Shown here: piece by piece, positions 5,828 to 8,337 of the stretch
Numbering within the stretch: position 1 is the first letter of the stretch
Layout of the letters: every line of letters starts with the position of its first letter
From: Nitrososphaerota archaeon
GTDB lineage: Archaea; Thermoproteota; Nitrososphaeria; Nitrososphaerales; JACQRY01
Assembly: GCA_016206275.1 (NCBI GenBank)
Contig: JACQRY010000144.1
Location: 1-8,337 of the forward strand
Direction of reading: 5' to 3'
DNA: 8,337 nucleotides
The notes under the pieces: generated by a model
Seen by the model: only the letters and a program-made list of their open reading frames with translations
Told to the model about the DNA's origin: nothing
Databases searched by the model: none
Position numbers and translations under genes: made by a program

Positions 5828-6358
5828 TTGAACCATCAGCGCCTATTATTGGTCGGATTAGGAGCAGCAATCATATTATTTTACACCACATTTGTCACCG
5901 CACGCACATACTATAATCCTGCAGCTACAGCTCTAATCATTTTCTTGGGAGCATTCATAGCTTTCTCAGGCTACCTATCCTCAAGACTATCTCAATCGTC
6001 AGACAAATCCCTCCTTGGGAAGGGATTGTTAGCCAAGGTGAGAAACCTGTTCCCCATAATCTTCGCAGCTACATTACTAGTTGTTTCTGCGGATGTCATC
6101 ATTACTCTTAACGCTATTTCCACATATGGTATCGGCATTGAGTCGAATAGAGTCGTCGCAACACTAATACAGCGAGGAGCATTATTCGACTGGTTGGGTC
6201 AACAGTTTACCCCTGTAGCTATTGCAGCCATCCTATTTGCATTAATTCGAAACCTCCATGTCAGGACCACAATAGCATTCTACACAGTAGGCACTTTGGG
6301 TTATGCTACTGCAACGGTCATGAACAATCTTTTTGTCCTTTACAACTTGATGAGCTGA
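5828..6358 (+). CDS. Polytopic membrane protein, DUF5658-like core, function unknown
   Basis: A 176-residue, strongly hydrophobic protein. Likely membrane segments are at about 5-23, 32-51, 74-96, 129-141 and 148-171. A short polar loop (52-72, SRLSQSSDKS then a Lys/Arg patch) separates an N-terminal pair of helices from the rest. The second part carries Asp89, Thr93, Glu105, Asn107 and an Asn pair at 166-167. The same spacing is found in the neighbouring - strand membrane protein, and the pattern resembles the DUF5658 family (D-x3-T and E-x-N-P at the ends of the first helices). Here the usual Pro after Asn is Arg. It lies 53 bases behind the winged-helix gene but has its own ribosome site, so it may be co-transcribed with that regulator. 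No catalytic motif is recognised. Confidence 0.75.
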   Translation: MNHQRLLLVGLGAAIILFYTTFVTARTYYNPAATALIIFLGAFIAFSGYLSSRLSQSSDKSLLGKGLLAKVRNLFPIIFAATLLVVSADVIITLNAISTYGIGIESNRVVATLIQRGALFDWLGQQFTPVAIAAILFALIRNLHVRTTIAFYTVGTLGYATATVMNNLFVLYNLMS

Positions 6359-6403
6359 AAATAGACTGAATTATTCCTGAACGTAACCCTGGTTTGTCTG
6401 AGA

Positions 6404-7117
6404 TCAGCGCCTCTTCTTCGATTCAGTGTCGGAGTCCCTACGAAGGGAAGGTGTATCATCTCTACTCATTTTGGTTCCTTCGCTGATGTAGAACCCTATT
6501 CCGAGCGCCGTGGATGCCGAAGCTACATATATGGCGAAGAGCCAGAGATAGCTACGAAAGCCGTCTGAAAACAGGAGTAACGGTGTGATGAATATGAATA
6601 GCCCCAGAAAGACCTTAACGTGAAGCGTTTTTCTTGTAAGCCCCCAGATATACATGATTCCGTTGGCGAAGATGGCGCCCAACCCCAAGTCCGCGGCATA
6701 AATACCCATGACAGCCATCTCCTTGGTTATGTTTGCGATAGGCCATTGACCTATCACGTAGAGTACAGCCAATATAGCGATGAAGTTATTGAAGCTTACG
6801 ATAAGTGATAGTGCGAATTGAATTAGCACAAGGGCTTGAGTTGCTTCAATAAACCACTTGAGGTGGGCATATCTGGTAGAAAACAATATGGCCATTGCTG
6901 CAAAGATTGTGAATAAACCGAATTTGGGGAAGATAATGCCTGCAGCCCCGAAATTACTGTAGAGGAGTATGCCAATGGGATTGACTTCATTCACCAAGCC
7001 TCCGGGGCTGTTAAGGATTAGCCATTGGGTTGAAGCAACGTCTATCACTACAAAGACTAGGAAAAGGAAGAGCAGCGTCACGATCATCTGAGTCTTTAAG
7101 CGAGTGTTGTCCTCCAA
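6404..7117 (-). CDS. Polytopic membrane protein with DUF5658-like N-terminal half, function unknown
   Basis: A 237-residue protein with about six or seven membrane segments (about 11-33, 56-80, 88-107, 110-125, 134-158, 166-184, 189-211) and a charged C-terminal tail rich in Arg, Asp, Ser and Lys (213-237), probably cytoplasmic. The first half has Asp26-x3-Thr30, Glu44-x-Asn46-Pro47 and Asn110-Asn111, closely matching the spacing in the + strand neighbour and recalling DUF5658. The second half (from about 130) is extra and unrecognised. The start is TTG: no ATG or GTG lies nearby except an internal Met11, which would trim the first charged residues. A GAGGAGG site sits 13 bases upstream, longer than usual, so the start is less sure than the gene. 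It is convergent with the neighbouring membrane gene, with 45 bases between stops, and lies downstream of the TadC-like gene on the same strand. Confidence 0.75.
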   Translation of the reverse strand: MEDNTRLKTQMIVTLLFLFLVFVVIDVASTQWLILNSPGGLVNEVNPIGILLYSNFGAAGIIFPKFGLFTIFAAMAILFSTRYAHLKWFIEATQALVLIQFALSLIVSFNNFIAILAVLYVIGQWPIANITKEMAVMGIYAADLGLGAIFANGIMYIWGLTRKTLHVKVFLGLFIFITPLLLFSDGFRSYLWLFAIYVASASTALGIGFYISEGTKMSRDDTPSLRRDSDTESKKRR

Positions 7118-7130
7118 GGGCCGTCTATAT

Positions 7131-7154
7131 CCTCCTCAGAGTTCGGTAATATAA
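7131..7154 (-). promoter_or_regulatory. Possible TATA box and ribosome site for the 237-residue membrane protein
   Basis: On the - strand TTATAT (7154-7149) is followed by GAGGAGG (7137-7131) and then the TTG at 7117. If this TATA is used, transcription would start near 7125 and miss the purine-rich site, so the two signals conflict. An upstream AT-rich stretch around 7180-7190 could serve instead. The 124-base gap after the TadC-like gene leaves room for a separate promoter. Confidence 0.3.
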
Positions 7155-7241
7155 TTATCGTCGTAAGATGCGGTGGATGCTAGATTGATTATTGTGGGAT
7201 CTACCGAGTGATCGGTCGAGCCCGCACACTAATTCTGCATC

Positions 7242-8090
7242 TCACTGTGGGCCGATAATGAAAAGAAAGAATATCATCGATGTGATCAATAATATGAGGA
7301 CATGCTTTAAGCCTCCCGACATTCTTCCTTCGCTCATCTTCCCAGCTACGAACCCGCTGATTACGGCTTCGATAACCGCCATATGAAAAAACCAGATGAA
7401 GTATAAGCTAGGATTAACACCTCCCATAAAAGCGGCGCCTTGGGCGACTATCTTTTTGATCTCGGCGAAGAATGTGGCGAACAGTATGTATACAACGAAG
7501 ATAAATGTGCCGAAGGAAGCATAGATGATCATCACATAAGGCGCCATTTGTCTCCGTCTATCTCTTTCAAGGTCTTGAACCTCTCTGAGGTGCGAGTACA
7601 CGCTGTCCAAGATTTCATACATCTTGCCTCCTGAGCGTCCCACCTCTTTCAGCATAGCGACGGTCCTGTAGATCAATGGGGTGTCGATCCGTCTGGCAAG
7701 ATCATCCAATGCTTCCTCATATGTTAACCCCCATGATAACTGCGACACCGTTTTGCGAAGCTCCTTGGTTAAAGGCCCGTAGTTGAGTCTGGCAGAATAT
7801 TGGATGGCCTTCGTAAAGGCCATACCTGTCTTCTGGGAATCAGCAATATCCCTAATCACTTCGGGGATCTTAGCGTTTACAGCAGTTCTCCATCTTCCGT
7901 CCAGTAGATCAACTGCAGATGGTGGGAAGAGCGCCACGATCAATGCTAGAACGAAGAAGGTGTCGTAGGACGGATGACTTTGGTATCCGGGCCAGATGAA
8001 TGTAGCATTCAGGATAACCGCTACGCCTATGAGAGCGGAGACTGAGTAAACTATGTTCTTGTCTCGCTTGCTTATTTTAAGTCCAAGCAT
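7242..8090 (-). CDS. TadC/ArlJ-like type IV pilus assembly platform protein (T2SF domain)
   Basis: A 282-residue inner-membrane platform protein of the type II secretion F superfamily, which binds the assembly ATPase and anchors pilin or archaellin polymerisation. Membrane segments lie at about 14-32 and 44-60. They are followed by a cytoplasmic helical T2SF domain at about 68-180 (VNAKIPEVIRDIADSQKTG and KEVGRSGGKMYEILDSV are characteristic), then segments at about 184-208, 228-249 and 262-279. The GFVAGKMSEG...GLKH segment before the last helix is typical of archaeal FlaJ/TadC proteins. The length suits a single T2SF unit rather than full-length ArlJ, agreeing with a split TadB + TadC arrangement. 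The ATG at 8090 lies 9 bases after the upstream gene's stop, so the two are one operon. The ATPase and pilin genes are not in the window. Confidence 0.9.
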   Translation of the reverse strand: MLGLKISKRDKNIVYSVSALIGVAVILNATFIWPGYQSHPSYDTFFVLALIVALFPPSAVDLLDGRWRTAVNAKIPEVIRDIADSQKTGMAFTKAIQYSARLNYGPLTKELRKTVSQLSWGLTYEEALDDLARRIDTPLIYRTVAMLKEVGRSGGKMYEILDSVYSHLREVQDLERDRRRQMAPYVMIIYASFGTFIFVVYILFATFFAEIKKIVAQGAAFMGGVNPSLYFIWFFHMAVIEAVISGFVAGKMSEGRMSGGLKHVLILLITSMIFFLFIIGPQ

Positions 8091-8099
8091 ATCTAAAAG

Positions 8100-8105
8100 T
8101 CACCT
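8100..8105 (-). promoter_or_regulatory. Shine-Dalgarno site overlapping the upstream stop codon
   Basis: On the - strand AGGTGA overlaps the TGA stop (8102-8100) of the upstream platform gene and is followed by 9 bases and the ATG of the TadC-like gene. This arrangement implies translational coupling of the two platform subunits. Confidence 0.6.
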
Positions 8106-8337
8106 AGGAGTCATAGCGTCTATCATTAAGAGTACTGCTAGGCCTGCGCCCGGAATCATGCCGTAGATTATGAGGGGCACAAGGGTCTCTGGGCTGGATC
8201 CGCCTATGGAGCCTCCCCCTATTGAAGACATTACGACAAGCATGACGATCATGATTAGGGGGAAGGCGACCATCAACGCCATATACATCTCAGAAATCAT
8301 CGTCATCGTGTCAAGGAATTCTTTCATTATGCTTCTC
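8100..8337 (-). CDS. TadB/ArlJ-like pilus platform protein, C-terminal part only
   Basis: The 3' end of a gene entering from the right edge. The frame stays open through the last bases, so the ATG at 8327 is probably an internal Met and the protein continues upstream. The visible part is about 79 residues: a short amphipathic stretch (KEFLDTMTMISEMYMALMVAFP), a membrane helix (about 17-35 from that Met), a Gly/Ser-rich loop (GGGSIGGSS) and a second helix ending in DAMTPR. This matches the last two membrane segments of a T2SF-family platform protein, and it directly precedes a second T2SF gene, as in archaeal TadB-TadC pairs. The diagnostic cytoplasmic T2SF domain would lie outside the window, so the call rests on the neighbour and the hydrophobic pattern. 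Confidence 0.7.
   Translation of the reverse strand, partial: RSIMKEFLDTMTMISEMYMALMVAFPLIMIVMLVVMSSIGGGSIGGSSPETLVPLIIYGMIPGAGLAVLLMIDAMTPR

Noticed and set aside
7203..7216. ACCGA-GTGA-TCGGT hairpin 26 bases past the TadC-like stop
   Set aside because: The stem is only 5 bp and no T-run follows on the - strand, so it is too weak to call a terminator.
7192..7386. 64-codon + strand frame over the end of the TadC-like gene, with similar ones at 7440-7634 and 7783-7968
   Set aside because: They are antisense to the well-supported T2SF protein and show no independent signals.

Overview
The window reads as a piece of an archaeal chromosome, most likely from the TACK side (Bathyarchaeia, Aigarchaeota or a relative; I cannot resolve which). 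The signs are: a thiolase directly followed by a DUF35 zinc-ribbon/OB-fold gene; TadB/TadC-type pilus platform genes of the archaeal (ArlJ-like) style; a TATA box placed about 26 bases before an ATG, as expected for a leaderless transcript; and frequent TTG starts, three of which are forced because no other start is available. I see no rRNA, tRNA, CRISPR array, insertion sequence or phage gene.

Left part (1-2856, + strand): lipid/acyl-CoA metabolism. The 3' end of a thiolase gene runs in from outside the window and is immediately followed, with no gap, by a DUF35 acyl-CoA-associated protein. After a 227-base spacer holding a strong hairpin and a 7-bp inverted repeat comes an AMP-forming acyl-CoA synthetase. 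Together these would activate a carboxylic acid to its CoA ester and carry out a thiolase-type C-C bond reaction with the DUF35 protein as partner. The thiolase has lost the usual C-terminal catalytic motif, which is the main biochemical oddity here.

Middle (2874-5774): a large surface protein on the - strand with a signal peptide, six tandem Ig-like repeats of about 103 residues, a seventh divergent Ig-like domain, a Pro/Thr linker, a transmembrane anchor and a basic tail. It is transcribed divergently from a small winged-helix regulator. The regulator's promoter carries a perfect GACATA/TATGTC palindrome between the TATA box and the start codon, suggesting autoregulation.

Right part (5828-8337): two polytopic membrane proteins of unknown role, arranged tail to tail. 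They appear to share a D-x3-T / E-x-N / NN core similar to the DUF5658 family. They are followed on the - strand by a TadC/ArlJ-like membrane protein and the 3' end of a second such gene, the platform pair of an archaeal type IV pilus-like machine. The right half may therefore be a surface-structure locus (adhesin-like Ig protein, regulator, membrane proteins, pilus platform), but only proximity supports that link.
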